From assembly GCA_963682025.1 (NCBI GenBank), contig OY821520.1, positions 138,826,738 through 138,890,737 on the forward strand: a stretch of DNA of 64,000 bases, written 5' to 3'. Positions 24,798 through 36,189 of this stretch are shown one piece after another. Position 1 is the first letter of the stretch. Every line of letters begins with the position of its first letter. The DNA is from Cordilura impudica. Lineage: Eukaryota; Arthropoda; Insecta; Diptera; Scathophagidae. Under the pieces are notes generated by a model. That model was given only the letters and a program-made list of their open reading frames with translations. It had not been told where the DNA came from and searched no databases. Both the position numbers and the translations under genes were made by a program.

Positions 24798-25975
24798 TAG
24801 TACATACTTGTTTTGATATTTTTTAAAAATATATCAAATAGTAAATATGTAGTTATAATTAATTATTATGTTTATTTGTTAAGTTTTATACTGTTTATAA
24901 ACAGTTTTTTTTAACTTTATTGGTAGTCGGGTAATGCGGAATATAATGTTATAAATTAACACGATTAAAAAAAAAGTTAAATTCAAAAAATTCATGAAGT
25001 AAATATGCGACAAGCTAAAAAATCCATTGAGCATTTTTAAATGGAGTATTAACTAACACAAGATTGTTTCATGTCCCCAGAACTAAAATTTAAAAAATGA
25101 TTGTTAAGTGCAAACGGTGATTTTGACCATTTATCGACGTCCCAGTCGCTAGTGTATTCCACATTTTTGAAATAATTTTTTTGAGCTTTTCCTTATATAA
25201 CAATAATGTATTTTTACTAGCTGTTTTTAACCGGCCTTGCCCGGGATCCAAAGGCCTTTGACTTCAAAAATGTTTTGTATGGGATTGGGGAATTTGTTCA
25301 TGGTGAAAAAATTCCCCATGTTTACGTTTTTTGGGGGAACAAATTAATTTTTTATTTAAATTTAAAATTTTGTAATTTTTTAATGTAGAAGTTTTTTTAT
25401 ATGAAGCTACAGCAAAAATGCTTCGAAAATAAGCTGAGAACCGCCTTAAGTTTTTTTTTTTTGAATTTTATTTATTTTGTAAACATCAAATATAACGGAA
25501 TCGTTTGCAAATTAAAGGAATTAGAACTTTTAAAAATTGTATTACTTCATTCAATAAGTGATCATCATTGAGCAGAGACGTCAAAGAAAAATGGAAAATG
25601 AATGCGACGTTTGAAATTGTGCCACAACGTTGCTTTAAGCAACTGCTTATAGTATATGTATAGTAATTATTGCACATACGTAGATAGAACTTATCATAAG
25701 ACTTTTCACTAAGCTGTGTTCCGCGAGCGAGTCGCAGCCGTGCAGTTGTTGTCAACCTATTTTATTTGCCAAATTATATTTTTCAGATCATCCGATATTT
25801 GAGCTCAGCTGTGTTCCGCGAGCACATCGCGTCGCGTCCCAATTTTTTTGGGGGAATAAGCTAATTTTTTTTGCTGAATTTATTCATTGGGGACTAAGTG
25901 CTCAGCGCCTGCTCACCATTACAACCAAGCTTGGATTATTTTGAGTGTATGATGTCTAAAAGTTACGAATTTTAG

Positions 25976-26112
25976 TTATTCTAGAGCTTTGGGATATACA
26001 ACAATTCTGGTTTTTCCTTTTGGTGCATATACGAAAAGTTTGTGCTGGCTCCCAGCTCTGGACCAGGCGACATATAATTGTCTATGAGAAAAACATGGAG
26101 ATTCTAAGTTTA
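25976..26112 (-). pseudogene. Helitron RepHel C-terminus (Pif1-type helicase motif VI)
   Basis: The minus-strand frame reads NLESPCFSHRQLYVAWSRAG, then KLFVYAPKGKTRI and YPKALE, and stops at TAA 25976-25978. The usual helicase form is GQLYVACSRVG, so the Cys is Trp and the Val is Ala here. Everything between the upstream repeat-coding segment and this motif is gone, so no helicase activity is possible. It lies inside C1. Confidence 0.7.
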
Positions 26113-26129
26113 TACCTGGTAACGTACGA

Positions 26130-26340
26130 GATTGCCCGCTGGATTTCTAGACGCACTTGAGTTGATTCAGGCATTTCCGCTTCTCTTAATAATGCTTGTC
26201 TTGATTTTAGGGCTTCAAGACGTTATTGAGTTTGCTCAGAGGTTTCAGCATTTCTCGACTCAGATTGTCTAACTCGTTGAGACTCGATACGATTTTGGGT
26301 CTAATCAGGTTCTCTAGAGTTCTGTTTTTTAAGCCTTTTT
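26130..26340 (-). pseudogene. Remnant of repeat-rich RepHel N-terminal region
   Basis: The minus strand encodes short charged repeats such as RVRQSESRNAETSEQTQ and RLEALKSRQALLREAE, broken by stops. Runs of this kind are common in the N-terminal part of arthropod Helitron proteins. Position and strand fit the start of the gene whose tail is at 25976-26112. Confidence 0.45.
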
Positions 26341-27320
26341 GCATTTGAGGTAGTACGGCCTATATGCTATGCTTTCATTTGCAAGGCACAATTGCAAATA
26401 GTTCTTTTTCCACCTCTACAACTCATTTATATAGTGAAAGAGATAGAATGGAAATATTTGTAATCAGTTGCTTTCCAATTTAGGCAAAAGGCAAGATGGA
26501 AATAAATGTAATATTTTGTTTTACTTTATACTTAAAAAGGCGAGATGCAAATATTTATAATCGGAGTATTCCTACAGCGGTAGTCAACCTGTATCTGTTC
26601 ACCCATGAAATAAATCATCACTAATTTTGGGGTGTTGCAACTCATATAGAAAAAAGGCAAGACGGGAAAATTTGTAATAGGTTGATTTAAAATATTTATT
26701 TCATAACGGTGTAAACTCGAGAGTAGTAAGTGAAAAGATTTATGCATAAAATTTTTGGGAAGTCCATTGAAAAATTAAGATATGTTAACAAACACTAAAA
26801 GCGTGTATAGAAAATTAAAAAAAGTGGGCGTGGCCGATAAAAATATTTAACGACCTTATCTGGGATTTGAGAATAATGTGCAGTAAATTCGAGCGAAACC
26901 CGTAAAAATTTTTAAAAAGTACAGAGATCGTGTGTACCAAATTTCAGTGAAATCCATTAAAAATAAAAATTTGTAGCGAACAAATGTACCAAAAAGCAGA
27001 AAATGAATTGTATATAAAAAGTGGGCGTGACCGATAAGAAGCATAGTGACCTTAACTGGAGTACAGAGATCGTGTGTACCAAATTTCAGAGAAATCCGTT
27101 GAAAAATAAAAATTTGTGTAGCGAAAATATATCGAAAAACAGAAAATTAATTGCATATAAAAAGTGGGCGTAAAAGTAGGCGTGGCCGATAAGAAGCATA
27201 TGGTGACCTTACCTTGAGTACAGAGATCGTGTGTACCAAATTTCAGAGAAATCCGTTAACAAATAAAAATTTGGATAGCGGTCAAACAAACAAACAGAAA
27301 ATGAATTTTATATATATAGA

Positions 27321-27574
27321 TTTCTTCTTAAATACCGATAGGCAATTAATTAAGGATGAGTTAAAAACAGATCTCTTTAATTTGCCGTCATTAAACTTAA
27401 AAAAAATTACGGGTTCCACATTACCCGAACTTACCCTATATAAGTTCGTCATTATGTTTGTTATATAGTTATAAAAAAAATATTTCAAATGTTATTAACC
27501 TTATAACGAGTGAAGTTGATATTGTGATGTGATGAAAATCTAGAGACAACAGGTCTCTAGATTTAAAGAAAATG
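27321..27574. other. No gene recognised
   Basis: AT-rich spacer between C1 and the Tc1 remnant. A perfect AGAGACC/GGTCTCT stem is at 27541-27560. Confidence 0.3.
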
Positions 27575-28830
27575 TAAACAACTATTGGAAAAGTACCGTT
27601 CTATTTTTTTTTTTTTGCAAGAAACTCAGTTGTGTAAAACAAAAGCAACATTTAATATTATTCAATATTTAGTGAAGAATCTGTTGTTGTTTTTAACTGC
27701 GCGGCATCTACGTGTCATGGTTCAATAAGATGGTTGATAATATTGACAGGAATGCTTTTCCACTCAGTTTCCAGCGCTTCTTTTAAAGGTTGTTTAGAAG
27801 GGTTCAATTCAGGTGATTGCGCCAGCCAATCAAGTTTTGAACCCCATTTTCAGCGAGCCACTCTTTTACCAGCTTCGAAGTATATTTTGGTTTTTGCTGT
27901 GTTCAAATATCCAACGAAGCGGCATCTCCCACTCAGAGTGTGGCATCATAACATTAGCAAGAATGTCTCTAAATTTAAATCCGTCGATTTCGTTGAAGGG
28001 TCCAATGTCAAAACCAGAGAAGCATGCCCAAATCATAATTGATCCGCCGCCATGCTTCACAGTTGGCTTGCAGTAGCGTGGGTTTAAACGATCTCTTTTC
28101 TTGCGGCGAACAGTGCACATTCCGTCAGAGTTAAACATACATATTAAATTTTGACACGTCGCTAAATAAAACAGTTTTCCATTTTTCGGGCATCCAGTTT
28201 TGATATTTTTGTGCAAAATGAAGCCTACAAATATTGATATGCTAAGTATTTTAGCGAAATAGAATTGAAATAAATAAGTTCTACCTTTTTGCCAAATGTT
28301 TCTTAGTGAGCAGTGGTTTCTTGTGCTGGCCTGAAGCTTCGGAAACCCGCTTCCAATGTTCGGCGACGAACAGTCCTTGAATCTATAACTAAATTTAGCT
28401 CATTTAAAATGGTTTTTGTTGATTTAAATAAATACTTTTGCACAATTTGTATACTGTGACGGTCTGTCCTTTCACCTGTCTTCCGTGGTGCTCCTCCCAA
28501 ATGCTATGGTTTTACAGATTTTCTTGTTTTATATTTTTTTATAAGCCCAGATATTATAGAGTTATTAATATTATGCTTTTTAGTTAGTTGTATTTGATTC
28601 TTTCCATTCAAAAATCGGAGTATTTATCACGAGTCATGACGATTTGATTTAATTATGATCAATTTCGCAACGCAACTTAAATTAAATGAAATTAAAAGAG
28701 AATGCAGAAATAAGCCGTTAAACTTGAAAGTAGAGAACATGCAATTTGTTCTTGCTTAAAGTTGCTTTTGTTTTGTCCAACTGAAATAGTGCCATTTTGA
28801 TGTAACGGTTCTTTTAGTTTACAATTTTAG
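27575..28830 (-). mobile_element. Tc1-like transposon remnant
   Basis: Inverted ends lie near 27585-27655 and 28751-28830 and share GTTGCTTTTGTTTT followed by CAACTGA. The interior encodes a Tc1-type transposase on the minus strand. Exact termini and the TA duplication could not be fixed because the ends have diverged. Confidence 0.7.
27690..28600 (-). pseudogene. Tc1-type transposase, inactivated
   Basis: On the minus strand the N-terminal DNA-binding part shows GGAPRKTGERTDRHSIQIVQ (28500-28440) and TVRRRTLEAGFRSFRPAQ (28375-28320). The catalytic core shows VKHGGGSIMIWACFSGFDIG (28060-28000) and the FRDILANVMMPHSEW segment. The C-terminus gives IPVNIINHL and MTRRCRAVK (27760-27690), matching the Tc1 ending. 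The order is collinear with Tc1/S/Paris-type transposases. The second catalytic Asp segment (normally a QQDN/DPKH block) is not intact, and frame breaks near 28220-28300 and 27870 show a dead gene. Confidence 0.75.
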
Positions 28831-31504
28831 TTTTGTCTTTTGATGTGTAAACATCTATGCGATCAGGGGGGTAAAAATCACAAACTTCCCTTACGGAAGC
28901 GGAACTATTTACGGAAATGGAAGCTACAATTATTTGGCTGATTCATCAACCAACAGAAAGCGCCATGAATGTATAGCATACAACTGCAACCATCAAGTAT
29001 GACAAACATAGCAGTTGCTTGCTAGACACATGTAGATAGCGCTTACTGCTTGAATAGATGTTTTTATTCACAAACCACAATGATTTCCAGAATTGCACCA
29101 AAATATTTCGGTATTTTGTTTAGTTTTATTTGAGTTCTAAAGAAAACCGCGTCTTTACTCTATTTGGAAATGTTTTTTCTGTTTTTTTCTTTTTTTAATA
29201 TAGTAATATTGACACAATTATATGTTGACAACTTTCATTAATAAACATTTTTAGTAGTTATTACTATTTTTCATAATAAAACAAAATTTTTTTAAATAAT
29301 ACAATAATACAATAAATCTATAATATTAATAGCCTAGGCAAAAGTAAATGTTTGGAGATAAAATGAAGGCACACTTTATTGGAAGTGTTTGGAGACAAAA
29401 TGAAGTGTAAGGAGATTAAATCAGGGAGCGAATAGCATTATAAAAACGTTTTTTTTTTCTAAAACGGGCCTAATTTCGGTATTCCATATAGAATGTTGCT
29501 ATTTTATTAAACATTTATTTTTATAAAAATTTATAATTAATTTTCTCAATCATTTAAAGTTATTCGTAACACTACAACTTATTATATATATATTTAACAA
29601 TTATCACTGCATTTAATATTATTTTTAATAAATAAATAAAATAATAAACACATGTAACCGGTAGTAGAGTTTAAAAAGGTTTTTAGTAAAATCACGTGAT
29701 TTTAAACCAATTTCACACTTTACAAATATCTGGGGTCGAATCGTCGCATTCATTATCGAAATTTTTCAATCGAAATTATTTTTTTATTTTCCCAAATAAT
29801 ATACAAAGCGTAATTTAACTCTGTCACAGATAGCAAGTTATTATCCATAGTTAATAGTAAAAGTGGAACGAGGTCTGACGATTGTCCGTCTTCTTTAAAT
29901 AATAAACCAAAATATGCAATTTCGACTGATTTTATTCTATATTGAATGCGACGATTTGCCCCTTGCATATTTTTGATGTGTAAACATCTATACGCGCAGG
30001 GGGGTAAATTTCTATTTCACAATACAATAACAAAAACAGCGTAACTCATATCGGTGTGAGCTGAAGCAGATAACGCTGTGTGACTTATGATTGTATTGAT
30101 GAAAAAATTATGATATAACATTGTTTTTTTATGCCACTTTTTTAAAAGCGTCATCTATGTATCACTTATATACGTTTATATTGGGATATTTTTAACGTTT
30201 TACAGCAAAGGGTTGTTGAATTAGCTGAAACAGTTTTTGCTATAAGTGATAAATAGATGACGCTTTCTGTTTGATTTTAAAAAATGACATAAAAAAATTT
30301 TTAATTACTAGATGTTTACACATCTTCCCTGTGATCGGACTCACATGATTTTTTTATTTGTAATGTTATAAAGAGTAAGAATTGTTAAAGAAGATTTTGG
30401 AAAAACAACAATATCACGCTCATAAAGGTCAATAGTGAGTTTGGTTGCTTTTGTTCTGACCAACACAGTATTTGTATACATACATATATATATGTATATG
30501 CATTCCTTCAGTTCGCTGAAAACTTTAAATTTTGGAATGACAAACTGATATTATACCCTCTACAGAGTGGTGTGGAGAGTATGAAAAAAATTACATTAAA
30601 TGACAATGCATTTTTTTGCATTTGTTGTTCTAATGTTAATGAAATTTCAATGCCAATGAAAAATTCCCAGCTATGATACCAATAAAGCATTTTACAATCC
30701 ACTGCTCAGCTTTTTTTTTTCGATTCAAGCATATAATTGTTTGATTAATTGTTTTAAATCAAATTACACTAGTTCGGTAAAAAGTATGCGCATGTAAACG
30801 TAGATTTTTATTGTATACTAATAACATGTCTTGTGTGTAATCAGTTAAACGTACATAAATATTAGCAATGAATAAATTAAGTTCAACGAATAAATGGTTC
30901 ATTTTTAATAACATAATTATTACAAGAATCAATTCTTGTTATAATAAGCGTTATTAATCATAACTGCAAGTAAGGCATGTTAAAACGTAGTATTTCTTAA
31001 CGTAATATTTGATTTGATAATAGCTTATTGGAGCTTTAATATTGTTGACTCTACATTTTAATGTGATAAGAACTTAAGTCTAGATTTTATACCAACTAGA
31101 TGCAACAACATGTATTACATTGACTATATCTAACTTGTTTTTTAACAGCAAATTGTATTTTGTCTATTTTCTGCGACTTCTTGTTAGTTACAGTCGGGAA
31201 TCGAAAAAAACACGTTTATATTTATTTTTCGTTTCCTAATTCCCAACACTTTTTTCCTTTACTCTCATGTTACTGTTAGTAACAAAATTCAATTATTTGA
31301 CGAATAACATGTAAATCGAATTTTATCTATTGATTTTTATTTTTTATTTGAGAAAATTAGCTTAAGAATAATGTAAGTTTTCGCAAAGAGATATATTAAT
31401 CTTATAAAGCCTAGAAATAACACCCGGGTTTACTTGAGTTTTATATAAAATACTACTCGTATATATCTTTAATTGCATTCATATTTATTTCTGCTAAAAA
31501 TTTA
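28831..31504. other. Unassigned repeat debris, no gene recognised
   Basis: A near-palindromic motif GATGTGTAAACATCTAT recurs at 28839-28855 and 29973-29990, each followed within ~10 bases by CAGGGGGGTAAA. It appears inverted at 30308-30324. At 30125-30300 a fold-back has arms AAAAGCGTCATCTATGTATC and GATAAATAGATGACGCTTT. A truncated Helitron-like 5' tip (TCTATAATATTAATAGCC) is at 29318. At 30550-30580 there is a TACCCTCTACAGAGTGG tip of a GTCY-type repeat. Confidence 0.4.
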
Positions 31505-31770
31505 TTATTATACCCTCCACACGTCAGTGGCAGATAGGTTTGTCATTCCGTTTGTAACACATCGAAAAATTAACTTCCGACTCCGTCTGTCCGTCTGTCT
31601 GCTGAAAGCACGCTCATTCACAAAAAAACTATTTTACTGGGTAAAATTACAATAATATCATTTGCCATAGTTCCCAGCAAGTTGGTATTGAAAATGGGCT
31701 AAATCAGGCATCATTGTGCTTAGATACGAGCAAAAATATGTAGATATCTCTAAAAAAAAAAACATAAAAC
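31505..31770 (-). repeat. Diverged GTCY-type repeat, 3' part
   Basis: It begins ATACCCTCCACACGTCAGTGG and carries a TCCGTCTGTCCGTCTGTCTG run at 31580-31599. The layout is that of the A family on the minus strand, but the sequence belongs to a different subfamily. Confidence 0.5.
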
Positions 31771-31971
31771 CCAGTGTATTTGTTGTAATATATTAGTGGT
31801 TGAACATAATAGTTGTACAACTACATTCACAGTTCAAAAAAAGCCACAAAAAATTATGCAATCATACCAAGAAACACAACTACCATGAGCTATGTTAGCA
31901 GTATTGCCACATATTTTTTTGTCGTTAGCACGTTACAATAAAAAAAAATCGCCAATATGAAAGAAAAAAAA

Positions 31972-33539
31972 GTAAGAAAACTATAGTCGGTCTAGAACGA
32001 CTATACGATACCCTATACCATGCGTTAAGAGACCCTATCTCTTAGGCCAAACTAACTGGACATAGAAAATAAGCATAAGCCAAATTTGAGTGGGATTTTT
32101 TTAATTTGTATACCCTATACCACTATGTGGTTTGGGTATAATGACTTTGTGCTGCTGTTTGTAACAACCAAAAATATTTGACCTAGACCCACCTTTAATT
32201 ATACCGATCGAATCAGAATCACTTTTTGAGTTGATTTAACAATGTCCGTCCGCCCGTCCGTCTGTGTGTCCATGTAAACCTTGTAATTAAACTGCAGGTA
32301 GCAAATATGAATATATTTTGATGAAATTTGGTATATAAGCTTTCATCGGCCACGGGATGAACGCTATTGAATCGGTCCATGTTCAGACCTAGCCCCCATA
32401 CAAATGGCCCCTATAAAATCGACATAAATTGACATAAGATTCAAATTGCAGTATAGATCTCAGTCAAATTGGGTTTGTATGTGTTTATTACATCCATTAA
32501 TGAATAGTCCAAAAACGATACCTATGGGACAACTCTTAGTCGTAGGCCCCATATAGAGCTGCTTGCCCATCTTCACTTAAATCTATCAAAAAACAAAAAT
32601 ATTGCACTGATTCATCTCAATTTTTGTTTGTATATATTTACGCAAAATACAAGAGACTTTACCAACCATGGGCAGGATCGGTCCATTTTTGGACCTAGTC
32701 CCCATATAGATATGAACTTTTTCTTATCTGCAGCCAAAAAAATTAATAAAAATGCCACTCAAAATTGGTTTATGCTTATTTTCTGTATCCAATTAGTTGG
32801 GCCTAACAGATAGGGTCTCTAAACGCATGGTATAGGGTATCGTATAGTCCGTCTAGACCGACTATAATTTTCTTACTTATTTTTGCTGCAGATATGAAAA
32901 AGTTTATATCGGATGCTATATCTATATGGGGACTAGGCCCAAAATTGGACCGATCCTGACCATGTTTGGTAAAGTCCCTTGTAGTTTGCAAAAATATTTC
33001 CAAACAAAATTTGAGCAGAATCAGTGCAATATTTTCGTTTTTTGATAGATTTAAGTGAAGATCGGGAAGCAGCTCTATATGGGGCCTATGAGCAAGAGTT
33101 GTCCCATAGGTATCATTTTTGGACTACTCATTAATGGATGTAATAAATGCATACAAACCCATTTTAAGTAAGATTTATATGACAATTTGGATCTTATGGC
33201 AATTTATGTCGATTTCATAGGGGTCATTTGTACGGGGGCTAGGTCTGAACAGGGACCGATTCTCACCAGTTTCAATAGCGCTTATATGGCTGATAAGAGC
33301 TTATGTACCAAATTTCATCCAAATATATTCATATTTGCGACCTGCAGTTTGATCACAAAGTTTACATGGACACACAGACGGACGGACGGACGGACGGACG
33401 GACATCGTTAAATCGAATCAAATAGTGGTTCTGATTCGATCGGTATAATAAAAGATGGGTCTAGGTCACATATTTTTGGTAGTTACAAACAGCAGCACAA
33501 AGTCATTATACCCAAACCACATAGTGGTATAGGGTATAA
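31972..33539 (+). mobile_element. A5: GTCY-type repeat split by another copy
   Basis: The left piece is 31972-32107. It starts TAAGAAAACTATAGTCGG with the palindromic tip and runs to GAGTGGGATTTTTTTAATT. The right piece, 32880-33539, resumes at GCTGCAGATATG and ends CCACATAGTGGTATAGGG. Between them sits a complete reverse copy. The (GGAC)n run is at 33379-33402. Confidence 0.8.
32108..32879 (-). mobile_element. A6: complete GTCY-type Helitron-like repeat nested in A5
   Basis: The minus-strand copy runs from the palindromic 5' tip (GTCTAGACCGAC near 32855-32866, then TTTTCTTACTTA) to TATACCCTATACCACTATGTGG at 32108. At 772 bp it is the best full-length reference for the family in this window. 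The (GTCC)n run is at 32244-32262. Confidence 0.8.
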
Positions 33540-33917
33540 AAATGGAAAATTAAAAATGGAAAATGGAAAAAGAAAATATAAAATTGAAAAATGAATGGAA
33601 TGGAAAATGGAAAATGAAATTTGAAAAATTAAAAACGGAAAATGAAAATTGAAAAATGAAAAATGGAAAATGAAAGTTGAAATACGTAAAGTGGAAAATG
33701 AAAATTGAAAAATGAAAAATGGAAAAGAAAAATTGAAAATTGAAAAATTAAAAATGAAAAATGGAAAATGAAATTGAAAAATAGAAAATGAAGATTGAAA
33801 AATGGAATATGAAAATTGAAAAATAAAAATTGAAAAATGAAAAATGAGAATTGAAAATGCAAATTGAAAATTGAAAAATGAAAAATAGAAAATGAAAATT
33901 GAAAAATGAAAAATGAA

Positions 33918-33949
<32 letters not shown>

Positions 33950-34169
33950 GAAAAATGAAAAATTTAAAATGCAAAATGGAAAATGGAAAATTAAAATTCA
34001 AAAATGGAAAATAGGAAATGAAAATTGAAAAATGAAAAATGAAAAATGAAAAACGCAAAATGGAAAATGGAAAATAAAAATTGAAAAATGGAAAATGGAA
34101 AATGGCAAACGAAAACCGAAAAATGAAATATTTTAAATGAAAATTGAAAAATGGAAAATGAAAATTGAA

Positions 34170-34200
<31 letters not shown>

Positions 34201-34975
34201 TGAAAAATGGAAAATGGAAAATTAAAATTGAAAAATGGAAAATGAAAATTGAAAATTGAAAGTTGAAAATTGAAAATTCAAAATTGAAAATTGAAAATTC
34301 AAAATTGAAACATGAAAAATGAAAAATGGAAAATGAAAACAGAAAAATGAAAAATGAAAAATGGAAAATGAAAAGTGAAAAATGAAAAATGAAAAATGGA
34401 AAATGAAAATTGAAAAATTAAAAATGGAAATTTAAAAATCAAAATTGAAAAATGGAAAAAGAAAATTGAAAAATGGAAAATTAAAATCGAAAAATGAAAA
34501 ATGGAAATTGGAAAATGAAAATTGGAAAGTGAAAAATGGAAAATGAAAATTGAAAAATGAAAAATGGAAAATGAAAATTGAAAAATTATAAATGGAAAGT
34601 GGAAAATGAAATATGAATATTTAATAATGAAAAATTAAAATTGAAAACCGAAAAATTAAAAATTAAAAATGGAAAATTAAATATGAAAAATAGAAAATGG
34701 AAAATGAAAAATTAAAAATGAAAATTGAAAAATAGAAAATGAAATTTGAAAAATGAAAAATGAAAAATGAAAATTGAAAAATGGAAAATGAAAAATGAGT
34801 AATGAAAGATGAAAAATGAATACAGAAAAATTAAAAATTAATAATTAAAACTTAAAAATTAAAAATTAAGAACGACAACTTAAAAATTAAAGATTATAAA
34901 TTAAAAATTAAAACCTAAGAATTAAACATTAAATATTAAAAATTAAAAATTAAATATTAAAAGTTTAAATTTCTA
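33540..34975. repeat. 1.4-kb low-complexity array of GAAAAWTG-type units
   Basis: Thousands of bases built from GAAAAATG, GAAAATTG and GGAAAATG words, with loose ~12-13 bp and higher-order spacing. The 3' 200 bp drift to AAAATTAAAAATT. The long minus-strand frames (FIFHFSIFIF...) are products of the repeat and not genes. It starts at the base where A5 ends. Confidence 0.9.
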
Positions 34976-35149
34976 TATTTAGTTTCTTACCTGTTATTTT
35001 TGTGTATTTTTTTTTTATTAAATGTAATACAGATAAAAATAAAAAATAGTTTAGATAAAAATATGTTAAAATTAGCTTATTTTTAATAATAATAATTTTT
35101 ACCCAAGAATCATTTAAATTTGGCATTCGGAATTAATGTTTCAGTATCG

Positions 35150-35246
35150 GCAACAGTTTACAACATTGGGTATAATATAGAGTTTGAGACGCAGGTGGAG
35201 GGTATCAAGAATTCGGCACAGCCGAATTTAACACTCATACTTGTTT
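35150..35246 (-). repeat. E-family terminus, reverse strand
   Basis: The stretch GGTGGAGGGTATCAAGAATT is followed by the hairpin ATTCGGCACAGCCGAAT and AACACTCATACTTG. It is the inverse of the tip at 21686-21735. Confidence 0.5.
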
Positions 35247-35837
35247 TTTATTAAAATACGCAAAATTTGATAAAATTTTTAAAATTGTGTAGGTGAACAT
35301 TTATTTCTTACAAAACTTTTTACTCTTGCAAAACTAGACCGACTTTGTAACCTTTTACCTATAAATTAACATATTAAAAGCTAATTTAGGTAAAAATATT
35401 TAACATATTACTGATATAAAGCAAAATTAAAAATTGCCAAGATTTGTGGCCAAGACTAATTTGATTTTTTTTCGAAATATCATATAAATTTTAAGTTCCA
35501 TAAAAGTTCCAAAGTAAGATCCCTTACTTTTACTTTGGATATTCTATATCCGGCTGGTTTCTTTAGCCTATTTAAAAGGGATATCAATATTTTCTCTACT
35601 CTAATAAAATAGAAATAATGCAATTTTCGAGATAGAAGTTAATTGCTTCTATATAAAATTGTTTTTGTATAAACACGTATCCGTGTTTACTTTTTGTTCA
35701 TAAGATACACCCTGGAGTTTAAGTTACATACCTCTTCCCCTTGAATTTAGAATACAAAAAAAATTTTAAATGTTTTGGTTGAGACTGAAATAGAAAATAC
35801 AAAAATACAAAAATATAAACATTAATTTTTATATAAA
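35247..35837. other. AT-rich DNA, nothing recognised
   Basis: Only short chance frames are present. Confidence 0.35.
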
Positions 35838-36189
35838 CTAGCAGATTCTAGCACTCGAATGCAATTTCTAGGCAACTTTATTTTTCAACTTAGCCAATTC
35901 ACAAACCAACACTTTTTTGGTTTATTATTATTTTGAATGAAGAAAACAAACTCATTAACAAACACATTAACAAACACACACATAGCATATGTATAATTTT
36001 ATGTGTGTGTTAGTAGCAACTTTAAATGCAATTTACTCAAAATAAAGAAAAATAATTAAAAATCTGTAAATTTGGTGAACAGCTAAACAGAAGTACCTGC
36101 CAAATAATATACGTTTGGTCGAAATCGGGATAAAACGGTAAAACAGATCATCGGTAACAAGAAATTGCCAAGCGTATTAATATTATAGA
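35838..36189 (-). mobile_element. B2: non-autonomous Helitron
   Basis: On the minus strand it begins TCTATAATATTAATACGC at 36189 after A. It ends CTAG at 35838 before T, with ATTCGAGTGC just upstream. It is collinear with B1 but lacks the CCCGAAA insert. Confidence 0.8.

Larger units (their letters stand above)
25217..27320 (-). mobile_element. C1: Helitron carrying RepHel gene remnants
   Basis: On the minus strand the element begins TCTATATATATAAAATTCAT at 27320 and ends CTAG at 25217. It is flanked by A (5') and T (3'), as for Helitrons. Near the 3' end a CCGG-GCAAGG-CCGG stem lies about 10 bases before CTAG. From the 5' side it holds ~150-bp tandem units with a GTGGGCGTG phrase (26830-27300), a degenerate repeat-coding region (26130-26340), the natural C-terminus of a RepHel helicase (25976-26112) and about two GC-rich tandem units (25700-25850). 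It is a sibling of 43611-46717. Confidence 0.8.

Noticed and set aside
33483..34058. 191-codon minus-strand frame rich in F, I, H, S
   Set aside because: It is a translation of the GAAAAWTG low-complexity array, has no family motif and appears in several shifted versions.
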